Positions 36,596-44,675 of a DNA stretch of 64,000 nucleotides are shown here, one piece after another. Both the position numbers and the translations under genes were made by a program. The stretch's first letter is position 1, and each line of letters begins with the position of its first letter. The stretch spans positions 124,001-188,000 of the forward strand of contig NZ_JAZAQF010000001.1 in assembly GCF_043235035.1 (NCBI RefSeq), read 5' to 3'. Origin of the DNA: CACIAM-69d sp001698445. Its GTDB lineage: Bacteria > Cyanobacteriota > Cyanobacteriia > CACIAM-69d. Under the pieces are notes generated by a model, which was not told the DNA's origin, did not search any database, and was given only the letters and a program-made list of their open reading frames with translations.

Positions 36596-36672
36596 TTTCT
36601 GGCTTGGATTTCTGGCTTGGATTTCTGGCTTGGATTTCTGGCTTGGATTTCTGGCTTGGGGTTTCTGGCTTG
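36596..36672. repeat. Tandem repeat, 13-base unit, nearly 6 copies
   Basis: TTTCTGGCTTGGA is repeated perfectly four times. A fifth copy ends in G instead of A, and an 11-base partial copy follows after one extra G. The unit length is not a multiple of three and the array is outside any supported gene. Confidence 0.9.
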
Positions 36673-36712
36673 CGCATCGAACTTCCAAAGGCAAGCTGAA
36701 TGGAAGCTGATC

Positions 36713-37288
36713 TCAAGATCCAGAGCCGGATGAACGGGCTTGAGACCAGCGCTCAACCATGCACAAACTACAAACTCCCCAGCGCTCTAATTCCGCTGGT
36801 GGGGTCGATCGCCCGCAATGGGGACAGCAATCATAGCGCTTCAGTTGACTTTGCACGGAAGCGGCCCACTGGGTGAACGCTTCGGTGGCGGTGGCGGGTC
36901 GGGGTCGATCGGGAGGGTGCTGGGATCTTTGGGGCGATCGGGCAGTGGCAGCGGATCCCAGGGCGATCGACTGAGACCGATTTTCAAACCAGCGGGCCGT
37001 AGAAAATCGCGCGTCGGTCAGGGGCGGGTTGAAGGGGGGCGTAATCGATTGGTTAATTTTGGTGATCAGGCGCGATCGCTCAAACATCAGGGTTTGGGCC
37101 CAAGCGGGATTGGACACCGCCACCCACAGTACCCCCTGATGCACGGAAATGGGGCGGGTGTGACCGGCCAAGGCCTCGCCCACAATGACTCGCCATTGCT
37201 GACAGAGTTGCAGGAAAGACCGGTTTGACTGCCAAGCCGGGTGTTGGTCAAGCCGTTTGAGCAGTCCATCGATTGGGTCAAAGGCCAT
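36713..37288 (-). CDS. dciA: DciA-type (DUF721) replicative helicase loader with C-terminal zinc motif
   Basis: DciA is the ancestral loader of DnaB helicase in bacteria lacking DnaC or DnaI. The 191 residues begin with the DUF721 domain ('LKRLDQHPAWQSNRSFLQLCQQW', 'VGEALAGHTRPISVHQGVLWVAVSNPAWAQTLMF'). A Pro/Ser-rich linker follows, then a C-terminal Cys-x2-Cys ... Cys-x2-Cys module ('CPHC', 'CSLC'). The ATG at 37288 is preferred over a TTG seven codons upstream. Confidence 0.82.
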   Translation of the reverse strand: MAFDPIDGLLKRLDQHPAWQSNRSFLQLCQQWRVIVGEALAGHTRPISVHQGVLWVAVSNPAWAQTLMFERSRLITKINQSITPPFNPPLTDARFSTARWFENRSQSIALGSAATARSPQRSQHPPDRPRPATATEAFTQWAASVQSQLKRYDCCPHCGRSTPPAELERWGVCSLCMVERWSQARSSGSGS

Positions 37289-37905
37289 GGCCAAAGTACG
37301 GGGGAGCAAAGGGGTTAATCAGCAGAGATTTGGGAAACAACCGGGGTCGATCGAACCAGTCAGCCTTGTGAATCCAGCCCATGGCCCTGCTCAACAATTC
37401 CGTGAACCCAATCACAACTCACGGCTCAGAATCAGTTCGATCGGGTTAAATTCGATCAGGTTGAATCTGCGTTGAACCTGCGTTGAATCGGCGCGGATTG
37501 GGTTCGCTCAGGCTGCATCAGCTCAGATCACATCAGACCACAGCGGCTCAGATCACAGCAGCTCAGATTCAGAACCCGTGGGAAAGCCTTATGGGTTAAG
37601 CAAACAGCGTTTAATCTGGACAAACGCTTCGCAAAATCTAAAATAGGCGAGAAGCAAGCCCGCTGAGAGGATGTTTGAAAAATATCTTGAAGCCCTAGTC
37701 AAGCCCCAATTGTCGTCGGGGCAAGGGGCTTAAGCCCCTTGTCTGTGTCGATCGCTATCGATCGCTGGGGGAAGCGGTGTATCCATTTTGGCTTTTCAGA
37801 CACCCTCTGAGGCATCCGTTTAATCTTTCCTGGTCACATCTTTCCTGGTCACGTTGAACCATTTGGGTGATTATTAACCCTGCACCGAGGAGCCTCGAAA
37901 CCGCT
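37289..37905. other. Intergenic region with MITE-like element
   Basis: A 617-base region between divergent genes. It holds the MITE-like element at 37667-37807. Around 37505-37575 there are degenerate repeats of 'GCTCAGATCACA(G/T)CAG'. No protein-coding gene. Confidence 0.55.
37667..37807. mobile_element. MITE-like element, 141 bases, with TGA target duplication
   Basis: The ends are GAGGATGTTTGAAAA at the left and the reverse complement of GAGGGTGTCTGAAAA at the right: 15-base terminal inverted repeats with two mismatches. TGA flanks both sides (37664-37666, 37808-37810), fitting the 3-base TNA duplications of some IS5-family groups. The interior has a perfect 20-base palindrome (37722-37741, CAAGGGGCTT and its complement) and no gene. 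It is too short to code for a transposase, so it would need one in trans. Confidence 0.7.
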
Positions 37906-39225
37906 ATGAAATTCCGCCCAGCGCGCCAACAACCCGCGCGATCGGAGACCGAGCCAACCCTGCACCGTCGCCTGTCCTTGGCGTTGGAATGCATGGAGTT
38001 GGACTTAGACGCGGAACTCGCGCGCTATCGTCGCCTGCGGGGCCCTCGCCAAGGCATTGTTCGTCGCTTCTTTCTGAAGCCCCCGGAACGGGCTGGAGAA
38101 CCGCCCCTGTTGGCTTCTGCGGAGGCGCTGGAGGCTTCTGGGGCCCTGAGCTTGCCCCCTGTGCCTGATACTAGCGATTTGCAAGCGGCTTTGGCTCAGC
38201 AAAACCGCCGCCCGGCTTCGCCTCGATTGCTGACGGCGGCGGATGAGTTGGGCGAGGATGCACCCTTGGCGGCGAAGTCCGTGGTGCAGGCGGCGATGCT
38301 GCTGGAGGGGGCCCAACCGGTTGCCAATGGCAATGGCTGGGATCGACGGCGGGTGCGTCGGAGACAGGAACCCACCTGGACGGGGATTGGGGTCGGAACG
38401 ATTTTGGTGATGCTGTCGGGCACAATTTGGACTTACTACAGCAACTATCCCGATAGTGACGGTTGGCTAAAGGTGGGTGGATTTTTGGAACGAACGGGCC
38501 GGGCGATCGGGCTGAATCAACCGGCCACTCGATCGCCAGAGCCGGTTTTGGCAGAATTGCCCCCTGCGGAACCCACCCCTTTGCCCACGGCCCCCACTGG
38601 GGTAACGGTGGATTTGACGCGGGATGAGTTTGCTGATTTGAGCCTGGAGAGCCTTTCGGTTTTGGGCGATCGCCCGCCGATGCCCACGGGAACGATCGGG
38701 GCCGCTGCGCCCGCTGGGGCTAACTTGGCCCCGCAACCGGCCCCCAGCCCCTTGCCGTTTCCCCAAGCCCAGCGTGCCCCAGCCAATCCCCCAACCAACT
38801 CACCCGCAGCCCCAGCGGTGGCTAATCCGAGTGCTGATGGGCGCTGGTATGTGGTGGGGCCCTACAGTGGGCCCGCTAGCCTGATTGCCGCGCGCAAACA
38901 GGTGGCCGATGCCTATGTGCGGGAATTGTCGATCGGGCGGCGAATTCAGTTTGGGGCCCTGGACAATGCACAACAGGCCAACCAGCTCATTCAGCAACTG
39001 AAGGCGGCCGGGATTACCGCCACGGTCTATCGCCCCGTTGCCCCCAGACCAGCCGCTAGCCCAGGGGCCAAACCTAGCCCGAATGCGAATAACGCCAATC
39101 GCAACCAGCCCAATAATCGCAACGCCGCTAACCGTAACCAGCCCAATAATCGCAATCAATCTGCGGCCGGCAACCGCTCCCAACCCAGTTCCAGCCCGAA
39201 GCCCAGTCCCCGAACCAATCCGTAA
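37906..39225 (+). CDS. Membrane-anchored SPOR-domain protein
   Basis: A 439-residue single-pass protein. A cytoplasmic basic N-terminus (1-150) contains 'ELARYRRLRGPRQGIVRRFFLKPPE'. One membrane segment follows ('GIGVGTILVMLSGTIWTYY', near 157-175), then a Pro/Ala-rich periplasmic linker. A SPOR-like domain lies near 315-385 ('RWYVVGPYSGPASLIAARKQVADA', 'FGALDNAQQANQLIQQLKAAGI'). SPOR domains bind denuded septal peptidoglycan, so a division or wall role is likely. The tail repeats 'NRNQPNNRN'. The ATG at 37906 follows a GAGGAG; codons upstream have no protein character. Confidence 0.75.
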   Translation: MKFRPARQQPARSETEPTLHRRLSLALECMELDLDAELARYRRLRGPRQGIVRRFFLKPPERAGEPPLLASAEALEASGALSLPPVPDTSDLQAALAQQNRRPASPRLLTAADELGEDAPLAAKSVVQAAMLLEGAQPVANGNGWDRRRVRRRQEPTWTGIGVGTILVMLSGTIWTYYSNYPDSDGWLKVGGFLERTGRAIGLNQPATRSPEPVLAELPPAEPTPLPTAPTGVTVDLTRDEFADLSLESLSVLGDRPPMPTGTIGAAAPAGANLAPQPAPSPLPFPQAQRAPANPPTNSPAAPAVANPSADGRWYVVGPYSGPASLIAARKQVADAYVRELSIGRRIQFGALDNAQQANQLIQQLKAAGITATVYRPVAPRPAASPGAKPSPNANNANRNQPNNRNAANRNQPNNRNQSAAGNRSQPSSSPKPSPRTNP

Positions 39226-39296
39226 ACCAGCCGGTCATCGGCCGGTTCAGTCAACAGTCAGCAAGCAAGTCAGCATCAGCCAGCAAATGATTATCA

Positions 39297-39329
39297 GTTG
39301 AGCGGTAATTAATCGGTTGAGCGGTAATT
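39297..39329. promoter_or_regulatory. Paired 14-base direct repeat upstream of pspA
   Basis: GTTGAGCGGTAATT occurs at 39297-39310 and again at 39316-39329, a 19-base period (nearly two helix turns). It lies about 100 bases upstream of the first PspA-family gene. The spacing suits a dimeric regulator. Confidence 0.45.
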
Positions 39330-39427
39330 GATCAATTGCTGACCAACCGCAACGGCATCGCCCCCCAAAGGCCCCACCGAACGATCGAAGCGATAGGATC
39401 GGGGCAAGAGCCAGAAGGAGATCGAGC

Positions 39428-40090
39428 GTGGGACTATTGCAGCGACTTGGGAAACTGGTGCGCGCCAATGTGAACGCGGCGATCGCCCAGGCGGAAGATC
39501 CTGAACAGGCCTTGGATCAGGCCCTGATGGACATGCAGGATGATTTGGTGCAGTTGCGCCAAGCGGTGGCCCAGGCGATCGCCACCCAAAAGCGCACGGA
39601 GCGCCAACGGGAAGCCGCCGCCCGCGCCGCTGAGGATTGGTATCAACGGGCCCAACAGTTGCTGAATGTTGGGGATGAGCCAGGGGCCCGATCGGCCCTG
39701 AGTCAGTGTCACGGCCAGCAAGACGCAGCCGCCCACCTTCAGGAACAGTGGGAAACCCAACAGGACACGATCGCCCAACTGCGCAGCACCCTGCGGGATT
39801 TAGAAGCCAAACTGCTGGAAACTCGCACCAAACGCGATTTGTACGTGGCCCGTGCCCGATCGGCCATGGCTACCCAGCGAATGCACGACACTCTGAATTA
39901 CCTGAGCCGGCCCAACAATCCGCTGGAGCGTTTGGAGTCTTGGACCATGGAACTCGAAGCTCGTGCCCAGTTGTCCCAGACCGCCGGTCGCGATCCATTG
40001 GAGCAGGCCTTCCAAACCCTAGAGTCTGACCAGCGCCTAGAGCGGGACTTAGAACAACTGAAAGCCCGTCGCCCCCCGGAGCTTCGATAA
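39428..40090 (+). CDS. PspA/IM30 family protein (short paralogue)
   Basis: A membrane-remodelling ESCRT-III-like coiled-coil protein, 220 residues. The N-terminal amphipathic helix 'GLLQRLGKLVRANVNAAIAQA' and 'EQALDQALMDMQDDLVQLRQAVAQAIA' are the PspA/Vipp1 signature, and the rest is heptad helix. It has no Vipp1-type C-terminal extension and ends at 'KARRPPELR', so it is PspA-like. The start is a GTG at 39428 after AAGGAG. The Vipp1 paralogue follows 338 bases later on the same strand. Confidence 0.88.
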   Translation: MGLLQRLGKLVRANVNAAIAQAEDPEQALDQALMDMQDDLVQLRQAVAQAIATQKRTERQREAAARAAEDWYQRAQQLLNVGDEPGARSALSQCHGQQDAAAHLQEQWETQQDTIAQLRSTLRDLEAKLLETRTKRDLYVARARSAMATQRMHDTLNYLSRPNNPLERLESWTMELEARAQLSQTAGRDPLEQAFQTLESDQRLERDLEQLKARRPPELR

Positions 40091-40428
40091 TTCAACAGCA
40101 TCACAAGTCCGCCCTGGGGCGATTCCCGGCAGCAATTCCCAGCGGCGATTCCCAGCGTCCTAGCCGCCAAAATTCCCGGTGTTGGGCAATGGCACAGGGC
40201 CCGGGCCCCTCAGCCCCCCAATAGCCGACCACGGTAGGAGAGCTAACCGAACTTGCCATGGGCCGCTGATTTTCGGTATCTAGGCTAATAGGACGATCGC
40301 AACTGCCGGTCTTGATCATGCGGCCGTTGACCGATGGAGTTGGTAGTTTGGATAAAGCAGTTGGCCTTGGGGCCAAGCTTCCCAATCCCGATCGCTTCCC
40401 CGATTTAACCAGCAGGAGAGCCACCGTC
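40091..40428. other. Intergenic region between the two PspA-family genes
   Basis: A 338-base spacer. A few degenerate 'CGATTCCCAGC'-like repeats lie at 40115-40160. The vipp1 promoter presumably lies here, which argues against a simple operon with the upstream gene. Confidence 0.4.
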
Positions 40429-41208
40429 ATGGGCCTTTTCGATCGCGTCAGCCGCCTGATTCGGGCCAATGTCAACGACCTTGTGAACAAGGCCGAGGAT
40501 CCCGAAAAAATCCTTGAGCAATCGATCATCGACATGCAAGAAGACCTGGTGCAAATGCGTCAGGCCGTTGCCCGGGCGATCTCCGCTCAACAAAAAATTC
40601 AGCAGCAATATAACCAGGCTCAAAGTGAGGCCAACCTGTGGCAACAGCGTGCCCAACTGGCTCTGCAAAAAGGCGATGAAAGCCTGGCTCGCGAAGCCCT
40701 CAACCGCAAAAAGGTGCAGGCAGAAGCCGCCACCGCCCTCAAGGCCCAATTGGATCAGCAAGTGGGGATGGTGGATCAGCTCAAGCGCAACCTGATCGCC
40801 CTGGAAGGGAAGATTTCGGAAGCCAAAACCAAGAAAGACATGCTCAAGGCCCGGGCCCAAGCTGCCAAGGCCAACGAGCAACTGCAAGGGGCCCTCAGCT
40901 CCATGAACACCGGCAGCGCCATGTCCGCCTTTGAGCGGATGGAAGAAAAGGTGCTGGAAATGGAAGCCCGCTCCACGGCAGCGTTGGAACTGAGCGGCGT
41001 TTCGTTGGAGCAACAATTTGCATCCCTGGAAGCCGGTAGCGATGTGGATGATGAACTGGCGGCAATGAAGGCGCAAATGTTGGGTGGTTCCTCAACGCCA
41101 GCGGGGGCACTGCCGGCCAGCAATGCCGCACCGGCCACGGAGGCAAAAGACGCGGCGATCGATGCCGAGTTGGAAGCCCTGCGCCGCCAGCTCAACGACA
41201 CCAAGTAG
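40429..41208 (+). CDS. vipp1: Vipp1/IM30 vesicle-inducing protein in plastids
   Basis: An ESCRT-III-like protein required for thylakoid membrane formation and protection, 259 residues. It begins 'MGLFDRVSRLIRANVNDLVN', the membrane-binding amphipathic helix. A long coiled coil follows ('MQEDLVQMRQAVARAISAQ'). After an Ala/Pro-rich linker there is a C-terminal helix ('AIDAELEALRRQLND'), the extra H7 helix that separates Vipp1 from PspA. The ATG at 40429 is used; CAGGAG lies 11 bases upstream. The open frame further upstream is not Vipp1-like. Confidence 0.93.
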   Translation: MGLFDRVSRLIRANVNDLVNKAEDPEKILEQSIIDMQEDLVQMRQAVARAISAQQKIQQQYNQAQSEANLWQQRAQLALQKGDESLAREALNRKKVQAEAATALKAQLDQQVGMVDQLKRNLIALEGKISEAKTKKDMLKARAQAAKANEQLQGALSSMNTGSAMSAFERMEEKVLEMEARSTAALELSGVSLEQQFASLEAGSDVDDELAAMKAQMLGGSSTPAGALPASNAAPATEAKDAAIDAELEALRRQLNDTK

Positions 41209-41256
41209 GCAGGACACCAAAACCGCCAAACCAAAAACTGCGATCGAGTTCGGGTG

Positions 41257-41278
41257 GGGGCGTGCGGCCGCGCGCCCC
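41257..41278. repeat. REP-like GC-rich palindrome after vipp1
   Basis: GGGGCGTGCGG and CCGCGCGCCCC form an imperfect 22-base palindrome (one mismatch pair). The flanking GTGG/CTGTAG bases resemble those of the palindrome at 32771-32798. Confidence 0.65.
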
Positions 41279-41424
41279 TGTAGCATTGCCTGTGCAGTGG
41301 TTAATTAACGCGTTTTGTGACCTAACCCGCAGGCGGCCGCCCCCTCGAAATATTGCCCTTACCGCCAAGACACTTGTGGATTTAAGATGCAAAAGGCGAA
41401 TTTTCAGAAGCAAGGACAACGATC

Positions 41425-41772
41425 GTGAGTCAAGTGCGAGTCATTTCGGATGCCGAATTTGAAAGCGACGTGCTGGGAGCCTCGGGAACGCCCGTCTTAG
41501 CGTATTTTTGGGCATCTTGGTGTGGGCCTTGCCGGTTGATGAGTCCGAGCGTGGAATGGGCGGCGACCACCTGGGGCGATCGGCTCCAGATCGTGAAATT
41601 AGAAGTGGATCCCAACCCCATCAGCGTCAAGCATTGCCAGGTGGAAGGGGTGCCCGCCCTGCGACTGTTCAAGGACGGCCAATTGCTGGACACCAGCGAA
41701 GGGGCCCTGACCAAGGAGAAGTTGGCGGATTTCCTCAAGCCGCATGTGGGCGCAGTGCCCAGCGCAGTTTGA
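41425..41772 (+). CDS. Thioredoxin-family protein
   Basis: A 115-residue thioredoxin fold with the redox motif 'FWASWCGPCRLMSP' (about residues 28-41) and the cis-Pro in 'VEGVPALRLFKDGQ'. It is a soluble disulfide reductase or a specialised Trx; 'VEWAATTWGDRLQIVKLEVD' departs from classical TrxA. The start is a GTG at 41425. The aminotransferase gene begins 34 bases downstream, so the two are probably co-transcribed. Confidence 0.92.
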   Translation: MSQVRVISDAEFESDVLGASGTPVLAYFWASWCGPCRLMSPSVEWAATTWGDRLQIVKLEVDPNPISVKHCQVEGVPALRLFKDGQLLDTSEGALTKEKLADFLKPHVGAVPSAV

Positions 41773-41806
41773 GGGTCATCGCAGCAGCATCCTGAGGCTT
41801 CAATTC

Positions 41807-42994
41807 ATGCAATTTGCCGATCGACTAAAACCGCTGCAATTTAACGTGTTTGCGGAAATGGATCGGGCGAAGGCTGCGGCGGCTGAAACCCACGAGATTG
41901 TGGATTTATCGCTGGGATCGGTGGACTTGCCCACTTCGCCCCATGTGCTGGCGGCGATCGGGGAAGCGCTTCAGGATCCCAGCACCCATGGCTACCAACT
42001 CTTTCGCAATACGGCGGCCTTTCGACAGGCGGTGGCCGATCGCTACGAGCGGCAATTTGGCCTGGCGATCGACCCGGAAACGGAAGTGCTGGCTCTAATT
42101 GGCTCCCAGGAAGGAACCGCTCACTTACCCCTAGCGGTTTTAAACCCGGGGGATGTGGCCCTGCTGGGCGATCCGGGCTATCCCTCCCACTACGGCGGCG
42201 TGCATTTGGCGGGCGGTGAGGTTTATCCGATGCCGCTACTGGCAAAACATGGCTATTTGCCCCAGTTTGACCAAATTCCGTCGGCCGTGGTCGATCGGGC
42301 GCGGCTGATGGTGCTGAACTATCCCCACAACCCGACCACAGCGGTGGCTAACCTGGACTTTTTCCGGCGGGCGGTGGCGTTTTGTCAGCAGCATGGCATG
42401 GTGTTGATTCATGACTTTGCCTACGACGGGATGGCCTTTGGCGATCGCCCGCCGTCGGTGCTGCAAGCGGATCCAGAAAAGACGGTTTCGATCGAGTTTT
42501 TCACCCTGTCCAAGGCCTTCAACATGGGCGGCTTTCGGGCGGGTTATGCCATCGGTAACCGCGACCTGATTTCGGCCCTGCGCAGTGTCAAGGCCGCCGT
42601 GGACTTTAACCAATATCAGGGCATCTTGAGGGGGGCGATCGCAGCGCTTCAGGGGCCCCAAGCCGATGTGCAAGAACGGTTAGCCATTTTTCGCGATCGC
42701 CGGGATGCGTTTGTGGCCGCCATGAATCGGATTGGTTGGCCCCTGGAAACGCCCCAAGCAACTATGTTCGCCTGGGCTAAGTTGCCGCCGCCTTGGGAAA
42801 ACCAGTCGATCGAATTCTGTAAGCAACTGGTGGCTGCCACGGGAATCGCCGTGGCCCCGGGGGTGGGCTTTGGCCCTTCCGGTGAAGGTTATGTGCGTTT
42901 TGCGCTGGTGCAAACCCCGGAACAGTTGGCGCTTTCGGTCGATCGCATCGCCGCCTTTCTCAAAACTACTCTCAAAACTGCCGCGTCTGCATAG
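41807..42994 (+). CDS. Class I/II PLP-dependent aminotransferase
   Basis: A fold-type I aminotransferase, 395 residues, similar in pattern to LL-diaminopimelate and aspartate aminotransferases. The N-terminal 'IVDLSLGSVDLPTSPHV' and 'GSQEGTAHLPLAVLNPGD' bind PLP phosphate. 'LNYPHNPTTAVA' carries the conserved Asn-Pro. The Schiff-base Lys is in 'FFTLSKAFNMGGFRAGYAIG', and the carboxylate-binding Arg is near 'GYVRFALV'. Exact substrates are not readable. The ATG at 41807 with GAGG about ten bases upstream is used. Confidence 0.88.
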   Translation: MQFADRLKPLQFNVFAEMDRAKAAAAETHEIVDLSLGSVDLPTSPHVLAAIGEALQDPSTHGYQLFRNTAAFRQAVADRYERQFGLAIDPETEVLALIGSQEGTAHLPLAVLNPGDVALLGDPGYPSHYGGVHLAGGEVYPMPLLAKHGYLPQFDQIPSAVVDRARLMVLNYPHNPTTAVANLDFFRRAVAFCQQHGMVLIHDFAYDGMAFGDRPPSVLQADPEKTVSIEFFTLSKAFNMGGFRAGYAIGNRDLISALRSVKAAVDFNQYQGILRGAIAALQGPQADVQERLAIFRDRRDAFVAAMNRIGWPLETPQATMFAWAKLPPPWENQSIEFCKQLVAATGIAVAPGVGFGPSGEGYVRFALVQTPEQLALSVDRIAAFLKTTLKTAASA

Positions 42995-43146
42995 ACCGCT
43001 TCACCAGCCAATTACCAGGGCTAACCGCAGAGGTTGACCTGAGTGATCGACTGCTCGAAAGCTGCTCGAAAACCAGTCAAAAGTAGGTCAACAGTAGATC
43101 AATACACATTAGATCAATACATAGACCAATTTTTCGCCCTCAGTCC

Positions 43147-44319
43147 TTACCAAGGATTGCTGAAAGTGCGCACCGGTCGCCCACCGATGTTGGACTGGGA
43201 TGGCTGTGTCACGGGTTCCGGAGCCACGGCCGGCTGGCTGGGCGGCGGGGCGATCACGGGGCTGTTGGGAACCGTGTTGTAACCGGCGTTTAAGGGCACA
43301 CCGGAACCCGTGGAACCATAGCCCGGCATCGGAGCTGTTGGGATTTTGGGCAAGGTGCTGCCCGCCGTTGCCGGGCCAGAACCATAGCTGGGATAACCGG
43401 TGGGGCTGCCAAAGCCGCTATAGTTCCCATTGCCGGCCCCAGCATTGGGAACCGCCACATTCGGTAGCGCGGGATTGGTTGTGCCGCTGCCGATGGTGGA
43501 AGTTGTGCCGCTGGAACCCGTCACGGGAACCGTCGGAGTAGTGGTGTTAGTGCTGGTGGTGGGGGTTGTGCCGCTGGAATCGCTGCTGCCATCACCGTTG
43601 TTGAGGTAGAGGCGATCGAGCGCCGCTTGCAGGGGACTCACGGGCTGGCCGGTGGTTGTCCCATTGCCATTGAGCATGGTCGAGCTTCCCCCCACGCTGT
43701 AGGTGCTGCCATTGGCACTGGCGGCCCGAGGGTCATTGCTCAAAAATTGATTCACTGCCCTTGGGGCCAAACCGCTGCCCTCGCCACCGCGCGATCGACT
43801 GCCCACGGGGCCCGTCGAACCACCACTGAGCAACTGCAAAATATCCGCCAGCTCAGAGTTGGTATTGTTCGCCGTTTTTTCTTCATTCTGGCGATCGCGG
43901 TTATTGCGATTGTTCCGGCGCTGGTTTTGGGGCAGGGTTAGCTCCGTTGCCAACACATTAGACGAGTCAATATCGGCCGCCACCGAATCATCATCGGGCT
44001 GGGACTCCAGAATCGAGAGCCAATCCACCTTGTCCGGCTCAGGTTCGGCATTAGTCCAGCGATCGGGATTTTTCCAAAAAACCCAAGCCCCCAAGGTCGC
44101 CATCGAAATCGCCATGGCCGGCAACCAGATGAAGGGTTCACCCAACCAGCGCAGATTTCTCAGCACCAGCGTTAGGCTGAAGGTTTCGCGCAGTTGCGAC
44201 ACCCAACCCTCATGGGTTCCTGGCTCATGGGTTCCTGAGTGCGCCTTGTGGCCATGATGACCCGCCGGGTGATGGCTCGATGGGTGATGGCCCGATGAGT
44301 GGTGGTGATGCTCGGACAT
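43147..44319 (-). CDS. His-rich, low-complexity single-pass membrane protein
   Basis: A 390-residue protein. The first 37 residues are extremely His-rich ('MSEHHHHSSGHHPSSHHPAG' and onward), a likely Ni/Zn/Cu-binding tail. One membrane segment follows ('PFIWLPAMAISMATLGAWVFW', near 60-80). The remaining 300 residues are low complexity: an acidic part, 'RRNNRNNRDRQ', then Gly/Ser/Thr/Pro-rich sequence. No family recognised. The ATG at 44319 is used; a GTG four codons upstream is also in frame. Confidence 0.6.
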   Translation of the reverse strand: MSEHHHHSSGHHPSSHHPAGHHGHKAHSGTHEPGTHEGWVSQLRETFSLTLVLRNLRWLGEPFIWLPAMAISMATLGAWVFWKNPDRWTNAEPEPDKVDWLSILESQPDDDSVAADIDSSNVLATELTLPQNQRRNNRNNRDRQNEEKTANNTNSELADILQLLSGGSTGPVGSRSRGGEGSGLAPRAVNQFLSNDPRAASANGSTYSVGGSSTMLNGNGTTTGQPVSPLQAALDRLYLNNGDGSSDSSGTTPTTSTNTTTPTVPVTGSSGTTSTIGSGTTNPALPNVAVPNAGAGNGNYSGFGSPTGYPSYGSGPATAGSTLPKIPTAPMPGYGSTGSGVPLNAGYNTVPNSPVIAPPPSQPAVAPEPVTQPSQSNIGGRPVRTFSNPW

Positions 44320-44675
44320 AGTTAGGGTCACCGGAGCAGGATCAGAGAGTGGTTGGAGCGTCGATCGGGGTTGGGGAGGCTGAACGAGAGCCGCTGGACA
44401 GAGACGGCGGAGAAGCGAGCGAAAACCCTAGACGAGAACGAGCCTTGGAGCGGTGGCCCAATTTTAGGTAACAATTGCTGCTTCCATTCTATCGGGTCTG
44501 GCAATCCTGCAGCCAGGGCCCAACCCCAAAGCCCCTCTGTCGCTGGGGCCCGCCCCCTCAATTCGCCATTACCCAAACGGAGAACCGACACCAGCGATCG
44601 CCCCAAACGGCCCAACCTTGGTTTAGGGTGGCTTCTGGCTGATCAGTTGCCGGGAATCCCGAAAGGTTTGGTTGG
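44320..44675. other. Divergent intergenic region
   Basis: A 356-base region between the His-rich protein gene and the polytopic membrane protein gene. I see no gene, repeat or clear promoter. Confidence 0.4.

Larger units (their letters stand above)
35842..36712. other. AT-rich stretch without genes
   Basis: About 870 bases of low-GC DNA with no coding frame I would support on either strand. It contains a nested inverted-repeat region (36133-36201) and a 13-base tandem array (36596-36672). It could carry a small RNA or be the scar of lost genes. Confidence 0.55.

Noticed and set aside
36596..36672. CRISPR repeat or phage attachment site
   Set aside because: The 13-base units are directly contiguous with no spacers, and no integrase or cas gene is near.
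37722..37741. The 20-base palindrome as a terminator for a nearby gene
   Set aside because: No T-run follows and it lies in the middle of the MITE-like element, which explains it better.
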